From NCBI GenBank assembly GCA_963782605.1, contig CAWAKK010000002.1, positions 62,001 to 126,000 on the forward strand: DNA of 64,000 nucleotides. The letters are read 5' to 3'. Positions 8,811 to 16,635 of this stretch are shown here, piece by piece. The number at the start of each line of letters is the position of its first letter. Position 1 is the first letter of the stretch. Under the pieces are notes generated by a model. That model worked only from the letters and a program-made list of their open reading frames with translations, was not told the DNA's origin and searched no databases. The stretch is from JBDTSW01 sp963782605. GTDB taxonomy: Bacteria; Actinomycetota; Thermoleophilia; Solirubrobacterales; 70-9. Both the position numbers and the translations under genes were made by a program.

Positions 8811-9391
8811 TGCCCTCCCCCCTTCAAGGCCGTGGTGACGGGCGCGTGGTCGGCGCGCCCGGAGCGCTCGTAGGCGTCGATCGCGGGCACGTCCGCCAGC
8901 GTCACGGCGATGTCGTCGAGTCCCCCGAGGACACGGCGCTTTATCTCCTCGTCGATGTCGAAGCGGAAGACCCCATCGGCGAATGTCACGGTCTGATCGT
9001 CGACGTCGATTCTCGCCTCCCCCGCCGCGGCCAGGGCTTTGCACTCATCCGCGGAGAGGATCACCGGCAGCAGCCCGTTCTTGGTGCAGTTGCCGTAGAA
9101 GATGTCCGAGAACGACGGCGCGATCACGGCCTCGAAGCCGAACTGAAGCAGCGCCCAGACCGCGTGCTCGCGCGATGACCCCGAGCCGAAGTTCGGCCCG
9201 GCGACCAGGATCGGGTTGGGCTCGAGCGTGATCTCGCCATCGCGCAGCCAGTCGTAGAAAAGGAACTCTCCGAACCCGGTGCGCTCGATCCGCTTCAGGA
9301 ACTGCTTCGGGATGATCTGGTCGGTGTCGACGTCGGCACGGTCGAGCACCGAGACCTTGCCCTCGATCAGGTCTACGGCCTCCATAGGCAT
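8807..9391 (-). CDS. leuD: 3-isopropylmalate dehydratase small subunit
   Basis: Swivel-domain subunit that with LeuC isomerises 2- to 3-isopropylmalate. 194 residues. ADVDTDQIIPKQFLKRI, GPNFGSGSSREHAVWAL and the DIFYGNCTKNGLLP segment are typical. The ATG at 9391 directly follows the leuC stop with no gap; a second in-frame ATG at 9385 is possible. The stop overlaps the methyltransferase as GTGA. Confidence 0.95.
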   Translation of the reverse strand: MPMEAVDLIEGKVSVLDRADVDTDQIIPKQFLKRIERTGFGEFLFYDWLRDGEITLEPNPILVAGPNFGSGSSREHAVWALLQFGFEAVIAPSFSDIFYGNCTKNGLLPVILSADECKALAAAGEARIDVDDQTVTFADGVFRFDIDEEIKRRVLGGLDDIAVTLADVPAIDAYERSGRADHAPVTTALKGGGQ

Positions 9392-10756
9392 CTATGCCCA
9401 CTCTCGGATGTCGACGAAGCGCCCTTCGATCGCTGCGGCTGCGGCCATGCGTGGCGAGACGAGATGAGTGCGACCGCCCTTGCCCTGCCTGCCCTCGAAG
9501 TTACGGTTGGACGTGGACGCGCAGCGCTCGCCTTCAGCGAGCGTGTCGGGATTCATGCCCAGGCACATCGAGCACCCCGCCGAGCGCCAATCGAACCCCG
9601 CGGCTCGAAAGACCTCGTCGAGCCCCTCGTCCTCGGCCTGCGCCTTTACCTGGGCCGAGCCGGGAACGACCATGGCATCGACGCTCGTGGCGACCTTGCG
9701 ACCCCTGACGACCGCAGCGGCCTCCCGCAGATCGGCAACGCGGGCATTGGTGCACGAGCCGATGAAGACGCGCTCGAGAGGGATCTCGCGCATCGGCGTG
9801 CCTGGACGCAGATCCATGTAGCCGAGCGCCCGCTCCTCGGAGTCGTTGCTCGGCTCCGGGACCGAGTCAGTCACCTGCACAACCTGAGCGGGGTTGGTGC
9901 CCCAGGTCACCATCGGCGAGACCTCGCTCGCGTCGACCTCGACCTCGGCGTCGAAGGTGGCGTCCGTCTCGCTGGGCAGCTCACGCCAGCGTGCGACCGC
10001 CGCCGCGAAATCCGGAGGTGCCGCGAGACGGCCCTCCAGCCACTCGAAGGTGGTTTCGTCGGGCGCGATCATTCCCGCTCGCCCGCCACCTTCGATCGTC
10101 ATGTTGCAGATCGTCATCCGGTTCTCCATCGAGAGCGCCTCGATCGTCTTCCCCGCGTACTCGACGGCGTGGCCGACCATACCGCCGGTCCCAAGCTTGC
10201 CGATCGTGGCCAGGATGAGGTCCTTTGCAGTGACCCCGACCCCGAGCCCGCCCGAGTAGGAGATGCGCATCGACCTCGGCCTGCGCTGGACGAGCGTCTG
10301 GGTCGCGAGGACGTGCTCCACCTCCGAGGTGCCGATGCCGAACGCGAGGGCGCCGAGGGCTCCGTGGGTGGACGTATGGCTGTCGCCGCAGACGATCGTC
10401 ATCCCCGGCTGGGTCACGCCGAGCTCGGGCCCAATCACGTGGACGATGCCCTGATGGTCGGAGCCGAGCGAGTAGAGCGGGATCCCGAACTCGCCGCAGT
10501 TCGTCTCGAGCGTCTCGACCTGCTTGCGCGAGAGCTCGTCGGCGATCATCCGAGCCACTGGGGTCCCGTCTGTCGGCACGTTGTGGTCGGCCGTGGCGAG
10601 CGTCCTGTCCGGCCGGCGTACGGTGCGCCCGGCCAGCCGGAGTCCCTCGAACGCCTGTGGGGAGGTGACCTCGTGCACCAGATGGAGGTCCACGTAGACC
10701 AGGCCCTTGCCCACCTCGTGGGCCTCCCAGATCTTGTCGAACAGCGTGCGCGCCAC
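9392..10756 (-). CDS. leuC: 3-isopropylmalate dehydratase large subunit
   Basis: Aconitase-family iron-sulfur subunit of isopropylmalate isomerase. 454 residues. The three cluster cysteines are visible in IGSCTNARVADL and in the CxxC of GCSMCLGMNPD. GDSHTSTHGALGALAFGIG and NRNFEGRQGKGGRTHLVSP are also present. GTG start four bases after the regulator stop, so the upstream XRE-cupin gene and leuC form one transcription unit. Confidence 0.96.
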   Translation of the reverse strand: MARTLFDKIWEAHEVGKGLVYVDLHLVHEVTSPQAFEGLRLAGRTVRRPDRTLATADHNVPTDGTPVARMIADELSRKQVETLETNCGEFGIPLYSLGSDHQGIVHVIGPELGVTQPGMTIVCGDSHTSTHGALGALAFGIGTSEVEHVLATQTLVQRRPRSMRISYSGGLGVGVTAKDLILATIGKLGTGGMVGHAVEYAGKTIEALSMENRMTICNMTIEGGGRAGMIAPDETTFEWLEGRLAAPPDFAAAVARWRELPSETDATFDAEVEVDASEVSPMVTWGTNPAQVVQVTDSVPEPSNDSEERALGYMDLRPGTPMREIPLERVFIGSCTNARVADLREAAAVVRGRKVATSVDAMVVPGSAQVKAQAEDEGLDEVFRAAGFDWRSAGCSMCLGMNPDTLAEGERCASTSNRNFEGRQGKGGRTHLVSPRMAAAAAIEGRFVDIREWA

Positions 10757-10760
10757 GAGC

Positions 10761-11342
10761 TCAGCTCCGCCGCAGCCCTGCGGCGACCACGGCCACGAAC
10801 TCCGCCTCCCGCAAGCCCCGGTTCTCGAAATGATGAGGGAGGTCCGCGTCGAAGGTGACGGCGTCGCCGGGCTCCAGGGAGCGCTCTGCGCCGTCGATCA
10901 CGAGCGTGAGCTCACCCTCGAGAGCCATCGCGGTCTCGCGGGAGCCGGGCTCATGAAGCGGTGGGTCGGACGCCCCGCCTGTGGCCGCCCCCGGATTGAG
11001 GCGATGGCGTGAGACGTCAGCGCGCTGACCCGGCAAGGGTGGAGTCAGCTCCTCGACCCGATGGCCGCCGCGGGCACGAGCGCGACCCTCACCACTGCGA
11101 ACGATCACGACGTGAGGGACTTCGTCGAGGCGCAGGAGCTGGGAGAGGCTGAGGTCGAGACCCGAGGCGATCTTTCCGGCGATCACGAGCGTCGGGCTGG
11201 TCTCGCCGCGCTCCACCTGTGAGAGCATCGGCGCCGAAACGCCTGTGCGCTCCGCGAGGTCTCGCAGCGACAGGCCCATCGAATCGCGCAAGGCTCGGAC
11301 CCTGGCGCCCAGCGCTCCGTTTGCCGTCGCCAGCGTGCTCAC
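10761..11342 (-). CDS. XRE-family transcriptional regulator with C-terminal cupin domain
   Basis: 193 residues from GTG 11342: an N-terminal helix-turn-helix (RVRALRDSMGLSLRDLAERTG, read as two helices, then SAPMLSQVERGETSP) in residues 10-64 and a small cupin (LEGELTLVIDGAERSLEPGD) in residues 110-190. Such proteins sense small molecules through the cupin. It is the first gene of the leucine operon, four bases before leuC. The frame is open to 11384, but the GTG lies 8 nt after a TAACGT hexamer, implying a leaderless start. Effector unknown; a pathway intermediate is a natural guess. Confidence 0.88.
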   Translation of the reverse strand: MSTLATANGALGARVRALRDSMGLSLRDLAERTGVSAPMLSQVERGETSPTLVIAGKIASGLDLSLSQLLRLDEVPHVVIVRSGEGRARARGGHRVEELTPPLPGQRADVSRHRLNPGAATGGASDPPLHEPGSRETAMALEGELTLVIDGAERSLEPGDAVTFDADLPHHFENRGLREAEFVAVVAAGLRRS

Positions 11343-11365
11343 CGCCTTGTACGTTATCACGTACA
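11343..11365 (-). promoter_or_regulatory. Promoter -10 and palindromic operator of the XRE-cupin/leu operon
   Basis: A perfect inverted repeat, TGTACGT-TATC-ACGTACA (11348-11365), overlaps the hexamer TAACGT (11356-11351, minus), which is 8 nt before the regulator GTG. A palindrome covering the -10 directly upstream of a helix-turn-helix gene is the expected layout of an autoregulatory operator, and it also lies where the -35 of the divergent gene would be. Confidence 0.6.
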
Positions 11366-11399
11366 TCAGTACAGCACCATGCACAGCTATGTTGGCGCC

Positions 11400-11651
11400 A
11401 TGGAGCAGGTCGTTCAGGTCGTCGGCGCGATCCTCGTCCTCGTCGCTTTCGCGGCCCTGCAGCTGGGCCGCATGCGCGCCGACTCGCGGCTCTACGTGTG
11501 GCTCAACCTCGTCGGCTCAGCGGTGCTGGCAGCGCTCGCCGTCTATGAGGAACAGTGGGGCTTCCTGCTGTTGGAGACGGTCTGGGCCGCGGTCTCGGTA
11601 TGGAGCTTGTGGCGGCTGGCGCGCGGCCTTCCCATTGCGGGCGCTCACTAG
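11400..11651 (+). CDS. Small membrane protein, CBU_0592-like domain
   Basis: 83 residues with about three membrane segments (VVGAILVLVAFAALQL, LNLVGSAVLAALAVY, WGFLLLETVWAAVSVWSLW). The pattern of Asn-Leu-Val-Gly-Ser followed by WGFLLLE-VWA-VS-W is that of the CBU_0592-like family, whose function is unknown. ATG 11400 lies 6 nt after TATGTT (11388-11393); an upstream ATG at 11379 is in frame but precedes that hexamer. Divergent from the XRE-leu operon, so it may share its operator. Confidence 0.75.
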   Translation: MEQVVQVVGAILVLVAFAALQLGRMRADSRLYVWLNLVGSAVLAALAVYEEQWGFLLLETVWAAVSVWSLWRLARGLPIAGAH

Positions 11652-11699
11652 CGGCGTTCTTCGCCTGTCGTCGCCGCGAGACCGAACAAAAACGGGAAC

Positions 11700-12449
11700 T
11701 CAGCCCTCGCCCGTGGGCCGAACCAGGATCTCGTTGATCGAGACGTGTCTTGGCTGTGCGCAGGCGTAGACGATCGCGTTCGCGATGTCCTCCGCCCGCA
11801 GGACCTGGCCGATCTCCTCACGCGCCTGCTCGAAGCGCTCCAGGACCGTGGGATCCTCGTTTTGCTCCTGGAGCTCGGTCTCCACGAACCCCGGCTCGAC
11901 GCAGGTGACGCGCACGCCGATTTGCGTGCCCTCCTGCCGAAGCGCTTCGGAGAAGCCCGTCACCCCCCACTTCGTGAAGTTGTAGACCGCCGACCCCATC
12001 GACGCCCTGCGGCCCGCGACCGAGGAAACGTTCACCACGTCTCCCCCGCCGCCGTCGCGCATGATCGGGAGCGCCGCGTGGGTGCAGTACAGGAGCCCAA
12101 GGACGTTGACGTCGACCATCCTGCGCCACTCATTGGTGTCGGCCCCCTGCAGGAGGCCGAGGAGCATCACACCGGCGTTGTTCACCAGGGCATCGAGGCC
12201 ATCGAGCTCCTCGCGAGCCCCCTCGACCAGCTTCCTCGCCTGTGTCTCGTCGCCGATGTCGGCCTCGATCGCGACGGCCTTGCCGCCATCGCTTTCGATG
12301 CGCTCGACGATCTCCTCCAGGCGCTCCTTTCGCCGCGCGCCGAGTGCGACAGCCGCCCCCTCGGCCGCCATCGCAGCAGCAGTCGCCTCCCCGATCCCGG
12401 AGGAGGCACCCGTGATCAGGGCCTTACGGCCTTCCAGGGAGCCAGCCAT
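11700..12449 (-). CDS. Short-chain dehydrogenase/reductase (SDR)
   Basis: 249-residue classical SDR. TGASSGIGEATAAAM binds the cofactor, NNAG is present, and the catalytic Ser-Tyr-Lys are in NVSSVAGRRA and YNFTK. The GARRKE sequence after beta-2 suggests NADP(H). Substrate not predictable. It starts 10 bp after the leuA stop on the same strand, and TAAGCT (12461-12456), whose first three bases are the leuA stop codon, lies 6 nt before the ATG, so it may have its own leaderless promoter as well as read-through. Confidence 0.9.
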   Translation of the reverse strand: MAGSLEGRKALITGASSGIGEATAAAMAAEGAAVALGARRKERLEEIVERIESDGGKAVAIEADIGDETQARKLVEGAREELDGLDALVNNAGVMLLGLLQGADTNEWRRMVDVNVLGLLYCTHAALPIMRDGGGGDVVNVSSVAGRRASMGSAVYNFTKWGVTGFSEALRQEGTQIGVRVTCVEPGFVETELQEQNEDPTVLERFEQAREEIGQVLRAEDIANAIVYACAQPRHVSINEILVRPTGEG

Positions 12450-12458
12450 TGGCGGAGC

Positions 12459-14069
12459 TTAGGGGCCGGGCGTGATCGGCTGCTTGGCAGCGTCGGCCGC
12501 GACCTCCTCCGCCTCGCGAACGGCCGCGCCCTCGAGCGCGTTGGCGAGCGCACGGACGTAGGCTCGCGCCGAGGCCTCGAGGATGTCCGTCGCCACACCC
12601 TGCCCGCTCGCGAGCCGGTCGTGGGCGCGCAGCATCACGGTCACCTCGCCCAGGGCGTCCTCGCCCTCGGTGACGGCGGAAACGGTGTACTGGCGCAGGT
12701 CGGCCTCGACGCCGGCGGCTGTCCGGATCGCGCCGAAGATGGCGTCCACGGGTCCATCGCCGCCCGATTCTCCGACCGACTCCTCACCCGTGGGCATGCG
12801 GATCGCCACCTTTGCTTGTGGGTCACGCCGTGACGATGCCTCGACGTCGAACCACGAGAGCTCGTAACTGCGCGCGGTCTCGCGAACCTGGTCGGAGACG
12901 ATCGCCTCGAGGTCGAGCGCGGTTACCTGCTTCTTCTTGTCGGCGAGCTCCTTGAATTGCCCGAAGGCGCGGTTGAGCGCGTTGCCCTCGACCTTGAAGC
13001 CAAGCTGCTCCAGCGCATCGCGGAGCGCGTGACGCCCGGAGTGCTTGCCCAGGACGATCGAGTTCGACTCCAGGCCAACGTCACGAGCGTCCATGATCTC
13101 GTAGGTCGAGCGCTCCTTCAGGACTCCGTCCTGATGGATGCCGGCCTCATGCGCAAAGGCGTTGCGCCCCACGATTGCCTTGTTCGGCTGTACGGGGTAA
13201 CCCGTGAAGCGTGTGACCATCCGGCTCGTCCGCGCCAGCTCGCGCGTGTCGAGCGAGGTGTCCAGCCCGTGCTCGTCGCGCCGGGTGCGCAGGAGCATCA
13301 CGATCTCCTCCAGGGAGCAGTTGCCGGCCCGCTCGCCGATGCCGTTGATCGCGCACTCAACCTGCCTCGCGCCGGCCCTGAGACCCGCGTAGGAGTTGGC
13401 GACGGCCATCCCGAGGTCATCGTGGCAGTGGACGGAGGTGACGACGCCTCGCAACCCCGGCACGAGCTCGTACAGCCGATCGAAATACCGGCCGTACTCC
13501 TCGGGGGTCGTATACCCGACGGTGTCCGGGATGTTGACGACCGTGGCGCCCTCGGAGACCGCGAGCGCACAGACCTCGGCGGTGAACTCCAGGTCGGCTC
13601 GGGTGGCGTCCATCGGCGAGAACTCAACGTCATCGCAGAGTGACCTGGCGAGAGCGACGGCCGCCCTCGCCTGGCCCTTTACATCGTCGCGGGTCGTCTG
13701 CAGCTGATGCGTGATGTGAATGTCGGAGGTCGAGATGAAGGTGTGGATCCGGGGTCGTGCAGCGTCCTTGATCGCGGCCCAGGCGGCATCGATGTCGGCC
13801 TTATGCGTGCGAGCCAGCCCGCAGATCACCGGCCCCTGGACATCGCGCGAGATGGCCTCGACCGCCTCGAAGTCGCCCGGTGAGGTGATCGGAAACCCGG
13901 CCTCGATGACGTCGACGCCAAGGCGCGCGAGCTGGTGTGCGATCTCGACCTTCTCCGCGACGTTCAGCGAGATCCCCGGGGATTGCTCGCCGTCGCGCAG
14001 CGTCGTATCGAAGACGTGGACGCGATTTGCGTCGTCTGCTTGCTGGGTGTGTGCTTCGGAGTCGCTCAT
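12459..14069 (-). CDS. leuA: 2-isopropylmalate synthase
   Basis: First committed step of leucine synthesis (acetyl-CoA plus 2-oxoisovalerate). 536 residues: HMGL-like barrel with DTTLRDGEQSPG, the metal ligands of SVHCHDDLGMAV, NGIGERAGNCSLEE, then GRNAFAHEAGIHQDG and a C-terminal LeuA allosteric domain (residues ~400-520), the site of leucine feedback in the family. ATG is 8 nt behind AGGAGGG. Unlike leuBCD it has its own upstream leader with a Leu-rich peptide. Confidence 0.96.
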   Translation of the reverse strand: MSDSEAHTQQADDANRVHVFDTTLRDGEQSPGISLNVAEKVEIAHQLARLGVDVIEAGFPITSPGDFEAVEAISRDVQGPVICGLARTHKADIDAAWAAIKDAARPRIHTFISTSDIHITHQLQTTRDDVKGQARAAVALARSLCDDVEFSPMDATRADLEFTAEVCALAVSEGATVVNIPDTVGYTTPEEYGRYFDRLYELVPGLRGVVTSVHCHDDLGMAVANSYAGLRAGARQVECAINGIGERAGNCSLEEIVMLLRTRRDEHGLDTSLDTRELARTSRMVTRFTGYPVQPNKAIVGRNAFAHEAGIHQDGVLKERSTYEIMDARDVGLESNSIVLGKHSGRHALRDALEQLGFKVEGNALNRAFGQFKELADKKKQVTALDLEAIVSDQVRETARSYELSWFDVEASSRRDPQAKVAIRMPTGEESVGESGGDGPVDAIFGAIRTAAGVEADLRQYTVSAVTEGEDALGEVTVMLRAHDRLASGQGVATDILEASARAYVRALANALEGAAVREAEEVAADAAKQPITPGP

Positions 14070-14077
14070 CCGGGACT

Positions 14078-14167
14078 CCCTCCTAACTTCTCCTGAGAAA
14101 CCGATTGACCCTTGATCTCGCGGCTACGCGCCGCCCAGCGTTACTCCCCCCAGCGGGGGAGGAGAAG
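14078..14167 (-). promoter_or_regulatory. leuA attenuator: hairpin over the Leu codons and complement next to the leuA ribosome site
   Basis: Within the leuA leader, 14161-14144 forms a perfect 7 bp hairpin CTCCCCC-GCTG-GGGGGAG that begins at the last Leu codon of the leader peptide and ends at its stop codon. The Leu codons CTT-CTC-CT (14167-14160) are also exactly complementary over 8 bases to AGGAGAAG (14094-14087), three bases from the leuA AGGAGGG ribosome site (14084-14078). A ribosome stalled on Leu codons would break both pairings. Structure inferred by eye. Confidence 0.65.
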
Positions 14168-14200
14168 CAGCAGCGAAAGGCTTTGGAGCCGGGGCGTCAT
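14141..14200 (-). CDS. leuL: leuA leader peptide, 19 residues with five consecutive leucines
   Basis: The frame ATG (14200) to TAA (14141) reads MTPRLQSLSLLLLLPRWGE: seven of 19 residues are Leu, including CTG-CTG-CTT-CTC-CTC in a row. It ends 71 bp before leuA. Leader peptides rich in the regulating amino acid are the core of translational or transcriptional attenuation; leucine leaders before leuA are known in Corynebacterium and other actinobacteria. The ATG has no Shine-Dalgarno but follows TAGGCT by 11 nt, consistent with a very short 5' leader. Confidence 0.8.
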   Translation of the reverse strand: MTPRLQSLSLLLLLPRWGE

Positions 14201-14211
14201 TCGGTTCGGGC

Positions 14212-14217
14212 AGCCTA
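14212..14217 (-). promoter_or_regulatory. Probable -10 box of the leuL-leuA transcript
   Basis: TAGGCT fits the TANNNT -10 pattern and lies 11 nt before the leader-peptide ATG, so transcription would start about 4 nt upstream of that ATG. The same hexamer precedes the cyclase gene at 20689. No clear TTGACA-like -35 is visible. Confidence 0.45.
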
Positions 14218-14235
14218 GCGCACGGGAAGCGAGGC

Positions 14236-14991
14236 CTAGGAGCTCTTGACCTCGGCTGGCTTACGCTCCGGCTCGGGCGCGGATGATCGGCCCGGATCGG
14301 CGGCTCCGAACCGCTTCGCGGCTTTGGCCTTCTTCGCGTCGTTTCGGTAGAAGGCCCGCGCCCAGATCGAGCCGGGTTTGCCGAGGCGCAGCGCCCCGAC
14401 AACTCCAACCGGGGTGAAGAAGAGCCCGGCGACCGCCATCCCGAATTTCTCCTTGGCGAGGTTCACGATCGTCACCGCGATCGCGATCAGGCCGAACGCG
14501 CCCGCCGCCGCGAAGACCTCCCTCTCGACGTCGTCGGCGACATCGATCCAGGCACCGAACCCCAGCACCATGATCCCCGAGACGCAAGCCGCAACGATCA
14601 CCGCGTCGATCGAGCGGCGGCCCTTCTCCGACCAGTACACGTCCTTCAGGTTCAGCCAGAGCGCGAACTCATCGAGCGTGAGCCCCGCACCGATCCCGAA
14701 GATGACGGAGATGATCTCGTGCCATGGTGAGTCCGGCTGGAGCGTCACCCCCACGTAGCCGAAGATGAGCAGGATGAGGATCCCCCAAACCATGTGATGG
14801 ATGTGCGTGCCGCCGACCGAGACGTTGCCGGGCCACCACTTGACCTGGGCGCGGATCATGTGGGTGCTCGTGCGGATGAACCCGAACGAGGCGAGGAACG
14901 CCACGAAGAACAGGAACTCCGGCTGGCGATCCGTTTCAACGATCGTCCGCTCGTAGAGGCTGCCGACGCTTGCGAGGGTCAGGACTTCCAC
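14236..14991 (-). CDS. Uncharacterised integral membrane protein with HIHH and DE motifs
   Basis: 251 residues with about six membrane helices. Conserved-looking polar residues sit at the membrane edge: GGTHIHHMVWG before helix 2, LTLDEFALWLNLKDVYW in helix 3, and EKGRRSIDAVI. The His-x-His-His plus Asp-Glu combination looks like a metal or catalytic centre of a membrane enzyme, but I do not recognise a characterised family. The C-terminus is basic, then Pro/Glu/Lys-rich. GTG start at 14991, 9 nt after TAGCGT (15006-15001). Confidence 0.8.
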   Translation of the reverse strand: MEVLTLASVGSLYERTIVETDRQPEFLFFVAFLASFGFIRTSTHMIRAQVKWWPGNVSVGGTHIHHMVWGILILLIFGYVGVTLQPDSPWHEIISVIFGIGAGLTLDEFALWLNLKDVYWSEKGRRSIDAVIVAACVSGIMVLGFGAWIDVADDVEREVFAAAGAFGLIAIAVTIVNLAKEKFGMAVAGLFFTPVGVVGALRLGKPGSIWARAFYRNDAKKAKAAKRFGAADPGRSSAPEPERKPAEVKSS

Positions 14992-15032
14992 CGGGCGCAG
15001 ACGCTACCCACTGGAGGGGACGCCGGTGACGG

Positions 15033-16628
15033 CTACCGCCGCAGGCTGACGGCGCGGCCCTCGAAGAAGCCGCCGAGCTCGAGGATGCTCGCAACGGTCT
15101 CCGGCCGCACCGGGGCGTCGCTCGTCAGCACCATCACGGCTGTTTCGTCTCCCGTCTCGGCTCCGACGGCTGCCGAGACGATGTTGACCCCCTGCTCGCC
15201 GAATGCCGTCCCCACGCGGCCGATCATCCCCGGCTGATCGGTGTAGCGGAAGACGGCGAGGTCGCCCTCGAACGGGAGGTAGAAGCGCGCGCCCCAGACC
15301 GAGGTGAGGTAGGGGTCGTTGCGGGCGCCGATGCCGGTGCCCTGGACCTCGACATCTCCGATCCGGACCGTGACGAGCTCGGTGAAGTCCGCCGAGATGG
15401 AGTCCTTCGTCTCGATCAGCTCGATCCCCCGTTCCTCCGCCATAGCCGGTGCGTTCACGAGGTTCACGGCCTCCTCCGTGTGGCCGGTGAGGACGCCGAC
15501 CAGCACCGAGATCCCAAGCAGGCGAGTGTCGTGCTCGGCGATGCGGCCACGGAACTCGGCGGAGACGCTGCCGACCGGCGCGTTGCGCAAGCCCTGCGCG
15601 AGGCGTCCCAAACGCTCGCACAGGGGCACGAACGGGACCAGTTGCTCCGGCAGCGGGGCATGGATGTTGACGGCGTTTGTGACGACGCCACCTTCGAGCG
15701 CCGCGCGGACCTGCTGGGCGGTGTCGGTTCCTGCGCGATCCTGCGCCTCGCTGGTCGAGGCACCGAGGTGCGGCGTGACGACGACGTCATCGCGAGCGAA
15801 GAGGGAGTGTTCGGTGAACGGCTCCGACGGAAAGACGTCGAGTGCGGCGCCGGCGACCTTGCCGGAGTCGAGCCCGGCCTCGAGCGCGTCGAGATCGACC
15901 AGCTCGCCGCGGGCGCAGTTGACGATCCTGACCCCGTCCTTCATGGCGGCGATGGCGTCGGCGTCGATCCAGTTGACGGTCTTCGGGGTCTTCGGCAGGT
16001 GGATCGTGATGAGGTCGGCGCGCCCGTACAGCTCGTCTGTGCTGTCGACGCCCTCCACCCCCAGGTCACGGAAACGCTCGGGGGAGACGAACTTGTCGAA
16101 GCTGACCACCTCCATCTCGAAGGCGAGCGCGCGGCGCGCAACGAGCTGGCCGATACGGCCGAACCCGATCACGCCCAGCGTCTTCCCGTAGAGCTCGTTG
16201 CCGCCGAAGCGCGAGCGCTCCCAGCTCCCGGCCACAAGCGAGCCGTGTGCCTGCGGCACGTTTCGGCAGAGGGCGAGCGCCATGGCGAGCGTGTGCTCGG
16301 CCGCCGCCACCGAGTTCGATTCGGGTGCGTTGGCGACGATGATGCCGCGCTTGGTCGCCGCCGCGACGTCGACGTTGTCGACACCCGTGCCGGCCCTTCC
16401 GATGACGCGAAGGCGCTCGGCGCGATCGATCAGCTCGGCGGTGAGTTGCGTGCCCGAGCGGATCAGGATCGCGTCGAACTCGCCGATGCGTGCCGCAAGC
16501 TCTGCGTCGTCCCAGTCGAGCCCGAGCTCGACCTCGAATTCCTGCGCCAGGAGCGCCACGCCGGCGTCGGCGATCTTCTCCTTGACGAGCACCCGGGGCA
16601 CCGGGTCAGTGAGCCTCCGCTCAGCCAC
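15033..16628 (-). CDS. serA: D-3-phosphoglycerate dehydrogenase
   Basis: Oxidises 3-phosphoglycerate to phosphohydroxypyruvate, first step of serine synthesis. 531 residues, the long actinobacterial form: catalytic and NAD domains (GRAGTGVDNVD, GVIGFGRIGQLVARR, NCARGELVD, VVTPHLGAST), an intervening ASB domain and a C-terminal ACT domain (DQPGMIGRVGTAFGEQGVNI) for serine feedback. GTG at 16628 has GGAG four bases upstream and is 7 bp after the aminotransferase stop, so the two form one operon. Confidence 0.95.
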   Translation of the reverse strand: MAERRLTDPVPRVLVKEKIADAGVALLAQEFEVELGLDWDDAELAARIGEFDAILIRSGTQLTAELIDRAERLRVIGRAGTGVDNVDVAAATKRGIIVANAPESNSVAAAEHTLAMALALCRNVPQAHGSLVAGSWERSRFGGNELYGKTLGVIGFGRIGQLVARRALAFEMEVVSFDKFVSPERFRDLGVEGVDSTDELYGRADLITIHLPKTPKTVNWIDADAIAAMKDGVRIVNCARGELVDLDALEAGLDSGKVAGAALDVFPSEPFTEHSLFARDDVVVTPHLGASTSEAQDRAGTDTAQQVRAALEGGVVTNAVNIHAPLPEQLVPFVPLCERLGRLAQGLRNAPVGSVSAEFRGRIAEHDTRLLGISVLVGVLTGHTEEAVNLVNAPAMAEERGIELIETKDSISADFTELVTVRIGDVEVQGTGIGARNDPYLTSVWGARFYLPFEGDLAVFRYTDQPGMIGRVGTAFGEQGVNIVSAAVGAETGDETAVMVLTSDAPVRPETVASILELGGFFEGRAVSLRR

Positions 16629-16635
16629 CGTGCTC

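Noticed and set aside
9464..10858. 464-codon plus frame opposite leuC
   Set aside because: No domain, composition of an antisense shadow; leuC has all cluster cysteines.
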